NCBI GenBank assembly: GCA_028023455.1
Contig: JAQFVV010006628.1
Span: forward strand, 436,001 to 500,000
Reading direction: 5' to 3'
Source: Epiperipatus broadwayi
Taxonomy: Eukaryota > Onychophora > Udeonychophora > Euonychophora > Peripatidae
DNA: 64,000 bases
Shown: positions 23,359 through 34,326 of the stretch, piece by piece
How positions within the stretch are numbered: the first letter of the stretch is position 1
Layout: every line of letters begins with the position of its first letter
Notes under the pieces: model-generated
The model's database searches: none
The model's input: the letters and a program-made list of their open reading frames with translations, nothing else
What the model was told of the DNA's origin: nothing
Program-made: the position numbers and the translations under genes

Positions 23359-23775
23359 TTAGCTGTTAACTTCTTCTAACTCATTATAATCAATCTTTAT
23401 TTTCATATTTTGAGAAAATTCATTAAACATTACTTTAGTCTTTTTAACATTTATCTTTAGTCTTACTTTCCTACTTTCATGTGATAACTCATGCAACATT
23501 TCCTGCAGCTCTAAAGAATTATTTGTAAAAACAACTACATCATCTGCAAAATCTAAAGGACTTAAATAATCTCCATTTACTTTCATTCCTTTAGCTTCCC
23601 ATTTTAATCCACAAAATATTTCTTGCGGAACTGCTGTAAAAAGTTTTGGAGATATGGAGTCACCCTGTCTTACACCCTTCTCAATGTTGACTTTCCTAGT
23701 ATCATTATGTAATCTAATTGTTGCTGTTGCATTTTTATAAAAAAAAAATTTAAATATGACAATATCCTGGATCAA
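23359..23775 (-). pseudogene. RT domain fragment with FADD motif
   Basis: The longest intact frame of the LINE remnant. It holds KNATATIRLH, then RQGDSISPKLFT (RT motif B-like region), LDFADDVVVF (catalytic Asp pair) and KINVKKTKVMFN. It overlaps the next fragment (23750-23974) in another frame, which shows a frameshift exactly between the two RT motifs. Confidence 0.85.
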
Positions 23776-23974
23776 TACCTTGATGAACCAATGCTTTAAT
23801 CACTGAAGTAATGTTTACAGAATCAAATGCCTTTTCATAATCTACAAATCCAAAGCATAATGGCAACTTATATTCATTTGTCCTTTCTATAACTTCTCTC
23901 ACTACATGAATATGATCTACTGTACTAAAATCACTTTTAAATCCAGCTTGTTCTCTTGGTTGGTGGAAATCCAA
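23750..23974 (-). pseudogene. RT domain fragment with motif A
   Basis: Contains QPREQAGFKSDFSTVDHI and then GFVDYEKAFDSVN, in which the Asp of F-V-D is the first catalytic residue of the RT. It belongs to the same LINE remnant and lies directly upstream of the FADD fragment in element order. Confidence 0.85.
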
Positions 23975-24100
23975 TGTTCTCTGTAGACGAGTTGTAATTA
24001 TCTTGGTAAAAATTTTGTATAAAACTGATAAAAGGCTGATATGTCTGTAGTTTCTATTATCTTCTTCATCACCTTTGTTAAATATTAATACTGCATTCCT

Positions 24101-24542
24101 CTAATCATCTGGTACATCTTTATCATTTACACATTTTGTATATAACTTTGCTAAAAAAAAGTATATTTCTTCACCTGCTTCTTTTAATATATCAATTATA
24201 ATTCCATCATTACCTGGAGCCTTTTCTTTCTTCATAAATTTAATTGCATGTCTCACTTCTTCATTTAAAATTCTGGGCAATTTGGAAGATGTAATAAATA
24301 TAGGAGGTACTTGATGATTATTACTATATAATTCTTGATAGAAGTAAGTCATCTATTCATTTCATGATGTCATTTCTCTTTTTAGTAATAATTCCATCTT
24401 TTTTTCTTATTGCAGATATAAATTTCCTACCAATACTAAAATGTTGTTTTATACTCTTGAGACTTTTATTCTCTTCTACAGCTTTCCTCTCTAGTTCACA
24501 GTTATACTTTCTTATGTCATTTTCAACTCTTTTCTGAACCAT
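24101..24542 (-). pseudogene. LINE linker and RT N-terminus fragments
   Basis: Two adjacent frames. The upstream one is basic (RKYNCELERKAVEENKSLKS), typical of the linker between endonuclease and RT. The downstream one has KKEKAPGNDGIIIDILKEAG, the conserved start of the RT palm (K-APG-DG). They are split by a stop. Confidence 0.8.
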
Positions 24543-24905
24543 TTTATAAAATTTGAGATATTCAATCCTTTTTAATGCATCATTTTTGTATCCTTCTTTT
24601 TTTCATAAATTCTCTAGTCTCAGTAGAAATTTTATTGGTCAATTGCTGCTTTTTTCTACCAGCTATCTTTCTTGCAGTTTTTAAAAGTGTATCAGTTATT
24701 TTCTTATTAATTTCATTCAAATCTGAATCATGTTCAAAAACTGCTAATACTTGAAACCGATGTGTAAGTTTTAATTTAAATTCATTAGAATGTTTCTGAA
24801 GATTAGGAATATCAACTGTAAATATTGTTTTTCTTAGTAATTTTTGTCCCTCTAGTTTTGCATTAATATGTATCTTACATCTTACTAATCGATGATCACT
24901 TACAT

Positions 24906-24990
24906 ATAATTATTATTAGTAATAATTACTAAGATATATATATATACACATACAATTATTATTAGTAATAATTACTAAGATATACATATA
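24906..24990. repeat. Two tandem copies of a ~45-bp palindromic unit
   Basis: ATTATTATTAGTAATAATTACTAAGATATA occurs twice with a TATATACA linker. Each unit contains a short palindrome (ATTATTAGTAATAAT). It marks the 5' breakpoint of the LINE remnant. Confidence 0.8.
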
Positions 24991-26918
24991 TACATATAGT
25001 GTCTCACAGTAAAAAGGTGTCCGGTTCTGTATCCAAACTGTCTTCAATATCTTCTCTAAATCAATGCATGCTTTACATAGAAACATAATTTATCTGTTTA
25101 CCACAAAAAATTTATGGCACAAATGTATCTGAATCATGAGTTATAATATGAAATATGGCAGTGTTGCACACCTTCATAGATCATCAATAATACTACCACA
25201 GCCATTGTAAAATCTTGAAAATGATTTAAAATATTATTGAGACTCGTGGCTTCACTACCATATAAATATTTCAATTTCTTCAAATATTTCAATAACAGTT
25301 TTGCCCAACTTAAAGCAAAATTAAACATTAGTACATTATTCCACTGAGAATTAAGACACAAAGTACATTATCATTTTCCATACCATAACTTGTGATCTAG
25401 GCATACTAGCATCTTAAAGCTGTTGTGATGAATATACAAACTATACCACTACATAATGCATGCATTAATTCAGGGATGATATTGTCAGAAGCATGAAGAG
25501 AAAAACTGTAACCAATTCTCCTTTTCACTGGAATGCAATGAATATAAGAGAGAACAATGTTAATATTAAGTTATGTTAAATTTGAGAAAGTACTTGATAA
25601 AGACATTGTGATTATTCCATTAAATATTTTGAAAATAAAAGATATGATTATTGGAATATGTGTATATAAGACAAAAGATATTTGTAAGATTGATTAGAAG
25701 TGATATATTCATAGAGCAATGTAAGGCAAATATGTTAATATTTATTTAGGTATATTTCTTAGGTTTTTGCACAAAACTTCACTCAACTTGGTAACATGTA
25801 TATACTAAACCTATAATTTGTCTTAAAATTCATAGAATTGTCATGAAATCAAACAAAACTATTTATAATGTTTTCAGAATATCAATAAAATCTTGTACAT
25901 AAAGTAAAAAGTATTTGCAGATTAATTAAAAGAGAAATGAGGAATGGTTTAAGACAGAAATAGTCTCCTTTTTTTTTTTTGCTAACATTGTTGTGAGCAC
26001 CATCCAATTCCTATACAGAATATTGAAAATGTCTTGAAAAAGCAGGATTCCTTTTATAGTTCACACTTCAATAACACCTAATAATATTCATTTGATGAAG
26101 ATTAAGATAGCATTAGAGATTTTAACATTCATTAATAAAAGTTTATTAATGTCCTGATAATTTTTTACAAATACTTAGTGAAAATAAGCTTGGCAAAATT
26201 TTAAATAGGTAAAAAAGATTAAACTAGCAAAAGTAGGTAAAGATGATAAATAATTAAAAAGTAGTCAAAAAGATAGATAGAAAGTTAATATTTTAAGGTA
26301 TTTTATACAACATATTACTTCTCATGTTCAAAGACTTATGGCTTCAACTTCTAATGACTTTAATTTTATAAAAAATGTTTATTTCATTTAAAGGCTTCAA
26401 AGAGATATCCGTAAATGTAATTTAACAACCAATTTTGGCAAGACAGTAGCAAAGCACACACAGCTTATATAAGCATAGAAGTTGGTGGTCGTATAATGTT
26501 TTAGGAATTTGGGTTAGATTAGCATTAGTATTAGACCCATGTAACTATAGCTTGGAAAATGATATGGTCCAGCTTCTGTATGTATAATTTGATTCTCAAC
26601 AATGATTGGATATATCATATTTAATATTACGGTATAGTATTACCATCTGGTATCCATTGAAGACTCAAACTTGAATCTGTGGAGTAAACACAGTATATTG
26701 TTGCTCCTACTGCAATTGTTAATTTTTAAGCTGTGCAATTTTCCATGTTAAGAGTCGCAGTTTATATTCTACTTGCAATTAATTAATACTTCATTGAAAT
26801 TTGCTATGGAATGTTCCACATATCTGAGATTGGATAATTAATGAAGTTACTTTTATAAAATTTACAGTGATTGTAGTTTTATCATTCAATTATTGATTAA
26901 TTGGCAGATAATATCAGA
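24991..26918. other. Unannotated stretch
   Basis: No gene or recognised repeat. The minus frame at 25134-25361 shows no motif and sits in ordinary AT-rich sequence. Confidence 0.5.
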
Positions 26919-27030
26919 GTCAAGCATTGTTAGCCGAGAGGTCAGCACAGCTGCCTTGCAAGCAAGCAATTGGTTGCAGATGGTTGTTGCGGGTTCGCCT
27001 CCTGGCCAATGTTATGACATATGAAAAAGA
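26919..27030 (+). mobile_element. tRNA-derived SINE, copy V2
   Basis: GTCAAGCATTG leads into the A box TAGCCGAGAGGTCAGC. An anticodon-loop-like CTTGCAAG and a long variable-arm-like segment follow, then the B box GGGTTCGCCTCC and TGTTATGACATATGAAAAAGAAA. The spacing between boxes suits a class II (long variable arm) tRNA ancestor. Flanks AATATCAGAGT (26910-26920) and AATATCAAAGT (27031-27041) are a likely 11-bp target duplication with one mismatch. It shares its head and tail with V1 at 6099-6175. Confidence 0.8.
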
Positions 27031-27041
27031 AATATCAAAGT

Positions 27042-27769
27042 CTTTGATGTTGATGTATTTTTTTAAGAAGCGTGTATTATAGATGGGTTTATATATTGTA
27101 TATACATGCTGAAAACCTGTCATCCACTACATGGAACAAACTGCAGAAGGGATTTAACTAATGTTATTTACCAGTAATATCAGTTTACACATTTTGTAGT
27201 TTTAATGCATCAAACTTCTGATCTAATTCTTTGAAATATAAATGATTTAGATATCAATTTATTGGATTATATTGATGAGTTGTTAAAAGAAATATATTCT
27301 GCCTGACTGCATAGTTTTGATTTTAATGAGAAAATACATATTTATGCTAATTCGTATGTTATGGTCTAGGATTCTATTTTGAATCACATATTAAATATTT
27401 CTGTTAAGTTTTCTGCCTAAAGACAGAAAGAGTAAAAATGTTACAATATACAATGACCAAGTGATGTTATTTGACTATCATCACTACTAGTTTGTCATTG
27501 TTTGGTGTCATATTTATTAAAGTGAAGAATTTAATTAAAGATGAACCACCTATTATTAATACAGAGCACACCTGCTTTGAAACACCTATTAATACAAAGC
27601 AAATTTTTTTATTTTAACTTGAAATATTTTTCAGATACCTATAAAGCAGGACTTGGCCTGCAAAATTTAGCAGAATGACAGAATGGAAGACTTTAGAACT
27701 AAATAGTCATAAATGTTAGGAAAGTAAAAACAAAAATTAACATTTTATAATCTTAATAATAATTAATGA
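27042..27769. other. Unannotated stretch
   Basis: AT-rich flank. Nothing recognised. Confidence 0.5.
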
Positions 27770-28440
27770 TCACTCCACTACACATATGCTGGATAGATTT
27801 AAACATTTAATGAATACTCTCCTTTCCAAACACAAGATAAAGTCTTTTGAAAAGATACAATGGATCCATTCTATCTTTTTAACCTAAGCATATATGTATG
27901 GGCATATCTTAAGCATTTGGAAATAAGAGCATGAAGATTTTAAATAATAACTTTCATTTCTTTTTACTATGTGTTAATGAATAATGTGAAATTTTTACAA
28001 TTTATGATGCACCATTATTAGATGAAATGTTTAAATCTATCTAACACATGTAGTGGAGTGATCCCTAATTATTATTACAGATTAAAACATAACCCTATAT
28101 AAATAAATAACTCATTGTATATGTTTAACATTTGTTCTAATAATGACATACTGAAAATTGTAAAAATTTTGCATCATTCATTAAAATATAATAAAAGAAA
28201 CTGAAAGTGATTATTTAAAAATATCTTCATGCTCTCATTTCCAAATGCTTATGATTTACCTATACATATATGTTTAGGTTAAAAAGGTAGAATGGATTCA
28301 TTCTATCTTTTCAAAAGACTATCTTGTGTTTGGAAAGGAGAGTATTCAGCAAATGTTTAAATCTATTCTGCACATGTGTAGTGGAGTGATCCTTAATTAT
28401 TATTACAGATTAAAACATAGTGCTTTATAAATAAATAACT
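27770..28440. repeat. Complex palindromic repeat K
   Basis: The left arm from ~27773 (GATCACTCCACTACACATATG...) and the right arm ending ~28395 (...CACATGTGTAGTGGAGTGATC) are inverted copies over about 230 bp. The distal end of the right arm, plus a one-sided segment (TTAATTATTATTACAGATTAAAACATA...AATAACTCATT), is present twice, at ~28025-28120 and ~28353-28445. The structure is therefore a palindrome with an internal duplicated end. The one-sided segment resembles the asymmetric leader of the other palindromes. Confidence 0.75.
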
Positions 28441-28450
28441 CATTATATAT

Positions 28451-28953
28451 ATAAATATTTGAAAACCAGGCACTCTTCACAAACCTGGGAGCTTAATTGT
28501 AAGTATAGAGGATTTGAACTCAGATTTTCAAGCATCCTTCAACTATCCACACTATCTCATACAACTGATACACATGACCACACACATGTAGAAAAGATAA
28601 ATAATCACCAATATAAGTATTTCGTGCTAAACCAGCACTCATCAGTTGGTCCAAATTATCATCTCCCACACATGGGATTTGAGTTTTCATCATCAGATTG
28701 TCAATGATATGGATGTCTGAAAAGTTTGAGGTTGGAGTGGATTGAAGATTTGCTATATTAATATAAACTGAGCACTGATTATATATATGTGTGGGAGATG
28801 ATAATCTGGACCAACTGATGAGTGCTGGTTTAGCACAAAATACGAATATTGGTGATTATTTATCTTTTCTACATAAGTGTGGTCATGTGTATCAGTTGTA
28901 TGAGATAGTGTGGATAGTTGAAGGATGCTTGAAAATCTGAGTTCAAATCCTCT
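28451..28953 (+). mobile_element. Palindromic S element, complete
   Basis: Two S arms in inverted orientation (about 28505-28685 and 28790-28953) around a ~105-bp spacer. A ~55-bp leader (ATAAATATTTGAAAACCAGG...) is present on the left only. A perfect 16-bp direct repeat, ATAACTCATTATATAT, flanks the unit (28435-28450 and 28954-28969). Each arm carries a B-box-like CTGAGTTCAAATCC near its outer end, reading outward, so the tRNA-like part lies at the tips of the palindrome. The two frames here (28459-28707 and the mirror 28753-28962) encode the same peptide because the arms are inverted copies. They are not genes. Confidence 0.85.
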
Positions 28954-28969
28954 ATAACTCATTATATAT

Positions 28970-30012
28970 GTAACCTTAAATCAATAAACCATAGAATCAT
29001 AATAGAACTACAAATTCGTATGTTCTGCCAATAAATGCACATTTAAAAATCCCTGGATTAATATTGGGACTAAGGAATAAGTTAGACTTTTTATGCCATC
29101 ACTCTCAGCATATTTATACATTTCTTATTAGATCACCAAGTAAATAATAATAATTAGAGCAAATTTTGAAACAGTTAAATTCTCTTATCATGTCATTTAT
29201 GTATCTTCAGAGAGCTTCTAAATTAAAATACTATATAAAATTATCTTAAAAAAGAACAAATACAATATTATAGTATACTCCTGATATCTGAAAAGTTTTT
29301 CTCTTTACTAATAACAGAAGGTTAACTATTTGCTGATAACTTGAAAAATTTTGTTGATATCTTTCACTATTAAAAATCAATAAATTTCATATAGTTTTTG
29401 CTCACAACAAAAACAAAACAAATCAATAATTTTCAATAAAAATATTGAGACCACTGCCAGCCACATTCCTGTTTTATAAATAACTTATTTATGCAAAAGA
29501 ATTCTTTTTATAGTGAAATATACTTTCCTCTTTAAGGTCCACACTTCTAATTTTATGCACTATAATAAATTTCCAACGATTATACTTAAATAATCATTAC
29601 TCCTACATATAGTAGAAATAAATCTTTAACATTAAACAAATATCTTTAAGACAAAACATACTTCTCTTTTTTCTTCTTTTTACAATTCTCAAACAAACAT
29701 TTTGATAATTCGTATATTAATGAAGAGTCATAGATCTTGTTTTCGTAAGATTAAACGTTTTTCTCTTGTTTTGTCACAAAATACCTTTAAATAACATGAT
29801 CTTAGAGGATTTATTAGCTTCTAATATTACCTCCGTTATTTTTATATATACAAAACATTCTCATAAATCAAAAAATTACCTGTAGGATTTTCACTATGTC
29901 CTTCAAAAAAAAAAGGATTTAAATCTTAAGATAAATGAATGATTATTACCTCTTTCTTTTCAAGTTCTTTCAGTACATATATTATTTATGTAATCTAAAT
30001 TAAACCTAGGGC
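28970..30012. other. Unannotated stretch
   Basis: AT-rich DNA without a recognised element. Minus-strand donor-like sites occur (CCTACAG|GTAATT near 29875), but no supporting exon frame was found. Confidence 0.45.
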
Positions 30013-30610
30013 ATTAAAACAGGCAAAACTCACTATATATATTGCCACACCCAGCAAGCTAGAGTAATCAATGAATGCCAAAAGGCTTGTGCATTAAAAT
30101 CCCCATCTAGTGCATACTCATCCAATATCCCCAGACTAGATTCTGGCTTATGACCTTCGTCAGTGAGGAGTCTTTGATCTGAGAGCACTGCATCTAGATC
30201 TTAGGATCTAATGCAACCCTCCAGCAACCACTTTTTATCTCCATTTAACTACAAAACTATGAGTCTTAAACTGAAAACACCTTAATGTTTTCAATCCAAG
30301 CCCATTAGCTTATATAGTCATATGGGTCTGAACCCAGTTCAGTATCCATACATTTTGGTGTCTTTGGTTCTTTAATAACCATAGCCACCACTATCCTATT
30401 GGACAGGATCCCAGGCTCCTCACTGACGAAGGCCATAAGCCAGAAATTAGTCTGGGGATATTGGATGAGTAGGCACTAGATGGGGATTTTATGCACAAGC
30501 CTTCTGGCATCCATTGATTACTCTAGCTTGCTGTGTGTGGCAATATATATAGTGAGTTTTGCCTGTTTTAACAACAGTTATACACAAGCATAAGAGGTGG
30601 TCATGTGATG
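30013..30610 (-). mobile_element. Palindromic T element, copy T2
   Basis: The outer arms (ACAGGCAAAACTCACTATAT... and ...AGTGAGTTTTGCCTGT) continue inverted for over 200 bp, through TCCAATATCCCCAGACTAG and TCCTCACTGACGAAGG. A right-only leader ends TAAGAGGTGGTCATGTGAT, as in other T copies. The spacer is in the opposite orientation relative to the leader from that of T1. The target duplication is not clear in this copy. Confidence 0.85.
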
Positions 30611-31658
30611 TTCATTGGCTTAAAACTTAGCACATCTGAATAACTGAACAAACTTCCATGAAATATTCTCTATCTAAATGTAGATGGAAGTAATTAGGCA
30701 ATGGGAAAAGTACTATAACTAGCCAGCCACATAATTATCAGTTGTACACAATCCATAAAGTATTATTATGAATAGCATTCACAATTTTAAAATTAATCAT
30801 CATAAACTTTAATGAGTTCTTCCAACATAAAGATTCAAGAGTTTAACATAAAGTTGCTGATCTACAAAATGCTCTTTTAATATTAAAATATATATTAAAA
30901 ACAAATTCACCATATTTATTCCATCTCACAAATAATGATAATTGATGATTACATACTTTGTTCAATAATTTGATGGCCACAAAAATGTTTCCCTTGATAA
31001 AACCTACTGCTTATCTATTGAAACAATGAACCATTTTCTAAGTAACTACTACTAGGATGTATTTCCAAGTTAATTTCTATCTTCTTGCTTTTTTTCTGAT
31101 ATCATAGTCAAATTCATTTTTCAAAGCCAGGTCATGATGCAGCAATAATATCTTAGCAGCATCAGTGATAGTCTAGAAATGATCATCAAATCCCTAACAC
31201 TACTTGCTTCAACATCTCAATATTAAAAACCATGTCTTTAAATGTTAATGAGTAAACTTACATCATTACATCATTAATGTGCATAAAAATATATGCTTCA
31301 AAACACAAAAAGATAAGACTTCCTGATCAGAAGATTAAACAAAAAGTTTCAATGCTCCTATAAAAAGTAAAAATAATTCTGATTGGCTTCTTTAAAAAAA
31401 AAAAAAATCACAAATTAAAATGCTAAAAAAGACATTTCCTTGTGTAGTGAAAATTCTTAATAAAGGAAATGTGTAAGTCAATATTTATGTGCAATGAAGT
31501 TGCAATATCTGCAAAATTTTGTTGTCTTCTACCCCCTTGCACACATTGTACATCATGTGAAGTAGCTCACATTTTGTTGATAATCTTTGATTACAGTTGA
31601 ATATGTATTGCTTACTGGAATGCATGTGTGTGATACATTTCAATATGTGCATATATAT
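30611..31658. other. Unannotated stretch
   Basis: AT-rich flank upstream of LTR-B. Nothing recognised. Confidence 0.5.
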
Positions 31659-32106
31659 TGTAACGATATATAGATATGTCGTTACATTAATTTAAAATAA
31701 AAACTTAAAAGTTCGCAAATAAAAGTAAAAAAACTAAACGCTAAAATTAAAAATGTTTGTTATACGTATATACATTCGCACAGATGCTAAACTTTAAAAA
31801 TATTTTTTTTTAATAAATAAAAAAAAGGTATTTGAATGTATTTTTTATAAAAAAAGATTTATAAAAATATTTTAATAAAAAAATAACGTAAGTTAAAATA
31901 AAAACAGGTATTAATTAATTCCTGTAATCTGTAAATGGAAATGATTGTTTATTAATTATCTAAAAGCTGTTTAATTAAAAAGTCAGATGAAAAGTTAGAT
32001 AAGAGAAGAAAGAGATTTTAGCTTGACCAATGGAAGCAAATAAAGGCCCGGACCATAACGAAAAAACAGAACAGTGACGTTTTGTTCATGGAATCCATAG
32101 GAGGAC

Positions 32107-32141
32107 TATAAAAAGAAAAAATATTGAGTTCCAGTTCAGTT
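32107..32141 (+). promoter_or_regulatory. LTR-B core promoter (TATA and Inr)
   Basis: TATAAAAAG (32107-32115) is followed by TTCAGTTT, with the initiator A 31 bases after the first T of TATA. This is the canonical spacing for RNA polymerase II. It is identical in the other LTR (about 34774-34809). It would place the U3/R boundary near 32138. Confidence 0.75.
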
Positions 32142-32163
32142 TTTCCAACTTGATTTGATGACA

Positions 32164-32173
32164 ACGGTAAGAC
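32164..32173 (+). other. Consensus 5' splice-site-like sequence in LTR-B
   Basis: ACG|GTAAGACG lies about 29 bases downstream of the predicted start site, in both LTRs. It matches the metazoan donor consensus well and would create a very short leader exon. Confidence 0.45.
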
Positions 32174-32247
32174 GCACTTGCCGTTCTCTCTCATTTTTTT
32201 TTGTTTGTTTTAAAAAAAAAATAAAATGAAAAGACTGTGATACCAGA

Positions 32248-32361
32248 ATGGAACCAGCTAATGCTACCTCCAGAACATTTTCTTCCAATGGAGATGCCGT
32301 GGGAATTGCCAATGGGCCTGGACTCTTCTACCATAAGCTATATGAAATGAACAATTGTTAA
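32248..32361 (+). CDS. Short 37-codon ORF in LTR-B, 5' copy
   Basis: It starts at ATG in strong Kozak context (A at -3, G at +4) and sits in a patch much richer in G+C than the rest of the LTR. The peptide begins MEPANATSRTFSSNGD. It is intact in both LTRs, and the single base difference across it (AAT versus AAC) is silent in this frame. A second overlapping frame (containing LPMEMPWELPMGLDSS) is also open, and there the same change is Met to Thr. Function unknown; it could be a leader peptide or the remnant of a gag start. Confidence 0.4.
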   Translation: MEPANATSRTFSSNGDAVGIANGPGLFYHKLYEMNNC

Positions 32362-33783
32362 AATCAATTAAGAACTTTCTCAAGTTTTACAAATTGATAA
32401 ACAAGACAACTGAAATGTTAAAACGGACTCTTATCTGACTTTTGTAAGTTTTTAAATCAAATTAATAATGTTTAATTTTATATGTTTCCCGATTGATAAA
32501 CATCATTTCCATTTTTTTTTCCTTATTGTAAAGATTATTTAAATGTATGAAATTTAATTGTTTATAGACGCTTGCATGGATTCGTTTGCGGTTAATTATA
32601 TTTGGTTTTCATATTTGATCAAAATATATAGATATTCGATAAATAATGATACCTTACGGTCAGTATCTAAAATGTATTTATTCGGATGTCTTTTAAGTTA
32701 TTGGTGGCAATGCAAGTATCTTATGGTGAATACTATTGGGTTACTTATAAGTTTCCCTCTGCGATTGTCGGTATCAATAATTTTGTATTTTGATCGTTTA
32801 TGTTTATTTTCAAATGTTTTTGACCGTGGAATCTATGTAATCGATCTATACCCAACATTTTTAAACAAATCTGTGCGAACGTATTTAAATGTTAAAATTA
32901 AGTCGGGCGTGAATGGCTATATAGTTTTGTAAAGTTGTATTAAGGGAGGGTAATCTTAGGTTATTCATTTCGTAGTTGAATTGGTTCAATGGATTGGATA
33001 TATTTGTGTAATTAGTAGATGTAGTATGAGGTCCGCTACGGGCAGGATTATAGATATACGCCACACACCCCTTGTTTGCCTATGGATGTGTTTGTAAGTC
33101 GGCAGAAGACCGCAGTCCATTCCTATGGAGTTTTTTGTTTATTGTTCTACTTGCCAACAGATGTCACATTCCTGTTGGTGGAGAGTCAATGTCTTCTCTA
33201 TTTCTACTTATTGTTCAGATGTACATTCCTGACAATATAGTATTTTGTGTTGTCGTATCATGCTACATTGAATACATGAATGTATCAGATGGATTGGTGC
33301 CAATTTGGTTGCGAAATTTGTTGCCTAAGGTTAAATCAGGGAAGAATATTTTCTTTTCAAATGCAGATCTATGTAGTCTATTCATACTTGACTATCTAAA
33401 TAATAATTAAACTCATTGAAACTTAGTTAAATGTAAAATTAAAAGTTAATATAAAAATCTAAAATGTTAACTTATTCCTCAAAATTTAAATATTATTTTA
33501 TATGTGCGTAAATAAATATTTTTATATGTTAATTTCTGGCAGTGGCTTTTACTCTTTGATATTTAAAATATAAATTAAGATATAGATTTTTATATCTGCG
33601 TCTCCACTGAGCTAGTGACTTGGGCTAACGACCGGAATCAAAAATTAGGAAAAAAAAAAATTTTTTTTTTTTTGTTTTTTGACTTGCGTATCTGCCTACT
33701 TTATAAATTTTTCTAGGTTCAAATGCCTAGATGGTGCCCTGTAGTGCAGTTTATGTAAGTCTAGCTTTCTCCGGATCGTTACA

Positions 33784-34326
33784 AACTGGCTACCCAACTT
33801 GGGCCGATCTTTAATAAACACGAGTGCCCTGAGAATTTTAAAAGGGAATCATGCCCGTAAATTTTTTCTGAAAATTATATAGATATATGTTTTGTATTAA
33901 CGTAAAGTTATAGTTTAAATTTTGTGTACAAAGGTACTGCCAGTAAGAAAAATTGCGCATATGTAAAGAGAAATACGAGGAATAAAAAAGTAATAAATAA
34001 AACGTAATTAATAAATATAAATCATAATTTTTTTTTAAAAAAGTCTTGTTTAAAATTTAATCATTTAACTTGCCTAAATAATACTTAAAGGTAGGAGAAA
34101 TGAAACTTGGAAGGGAGGGGGCAGAAATTTAGCTGGTAGTAAGGAATCATCAGTCAACTTTTTTTTTATCATTATATTTGTAATTACTGTTTTGTCTTTT
34201 AAAAAAAAAAGTTTTGTCCTTTTGAAATTTCATATATAACAAATTTGTGTAACGTAATTACTAACACTAAGTAAATTCTTTTTTTTTTTTTTAATGTTTT
34301 TATTTTTTTGAGGAAGTTTACTGATA
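33784..34326 (+). other. LTR-B interior, 543 bp
   Basis: Holds the PBS at its left end. The remainder is AT-rich with long T-runs and no frame. GAGGAAG at ~34311 is the only purine run near the 3' LTR, but it is not adjacent to it, so a PPT is uncertain. Confidence 0.7.
33787..33804 (+). promoter_or_regulatory. LTR-B primer-binding site
   Basis: TGGCTACCCAACTTGGGC begins three bases after the LTR end and starts with TGG, as needed to pair with a tRNA CCA end. It is related to the tRNA-Lys-type PBS seen in LTR-A and LTR-C, but differs at three or more positions. Confidence 0.55.

Larger units (their letters stand above)
22755..24905 (-). pseudogene. RTE-like LINE remnant, 5'-truncated
   Basis: Minus-strand pieces line up in order with the endonuclease/reverse-transcriptase ORF of RTE-like elements. 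First comes the endonuclease C-terminus with SDHRLVR (~24880-24900), then a linker rich in Lys/Arg. RT follows: KAPGNDGIIIDILKEAG (~24180-24230), QPREQAGFKSDFS (~23920-23960), VDYEKAFDSV (catalytic Asp), RQGDSISPKLFTA, then FADDVV. C-terminal pieces reach MDEIRK at ~22890. The 3' end runs into GATGATGATGAATTATT, a short-repeat tail of the kind RTE elements use. Frameshifts and stops separate the pieces, and the 5' half of the endonuclease is missing, as expected for 5' truncation during target-primed reverse transcription. Assignment to the RTE clade rests on remembered family patterns. Confidence 0.85.
31659..33783 (+). repeat. LTR-B 5' LTR
   Basis: Starts TGTAACGATATATAG and ends CTCCGGATCGTTACA. 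It contains a core promoter, a donor-like splice site, a 37-codon ORF and AATAAA signals (AAATAAATATTTTT near 33510). A ~115-aa frame (32558-32932, non-ATG start) and another at 33072-33410 (TTG start) lie in it. In the 3' LTR the first is interrupted by a stop and frameshift, and the second is shortened to 91 codons. Neither looks conserved. Confidence 0.92.

Noticed and set aside
28459-28962. Two opposite-strand frames with nearly identical peptides
   Set aside because: They are produced by the inverted S arms, which are SINE-like and non-coding.
32558-33410. Two 112-124 codon frames in the LTR-B 5' LTR
   Set aside because: Both use non-ATG starts. The first is interrupted in the 3' LTR and the second is shorter there. 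There is no domain and no sign of selection.
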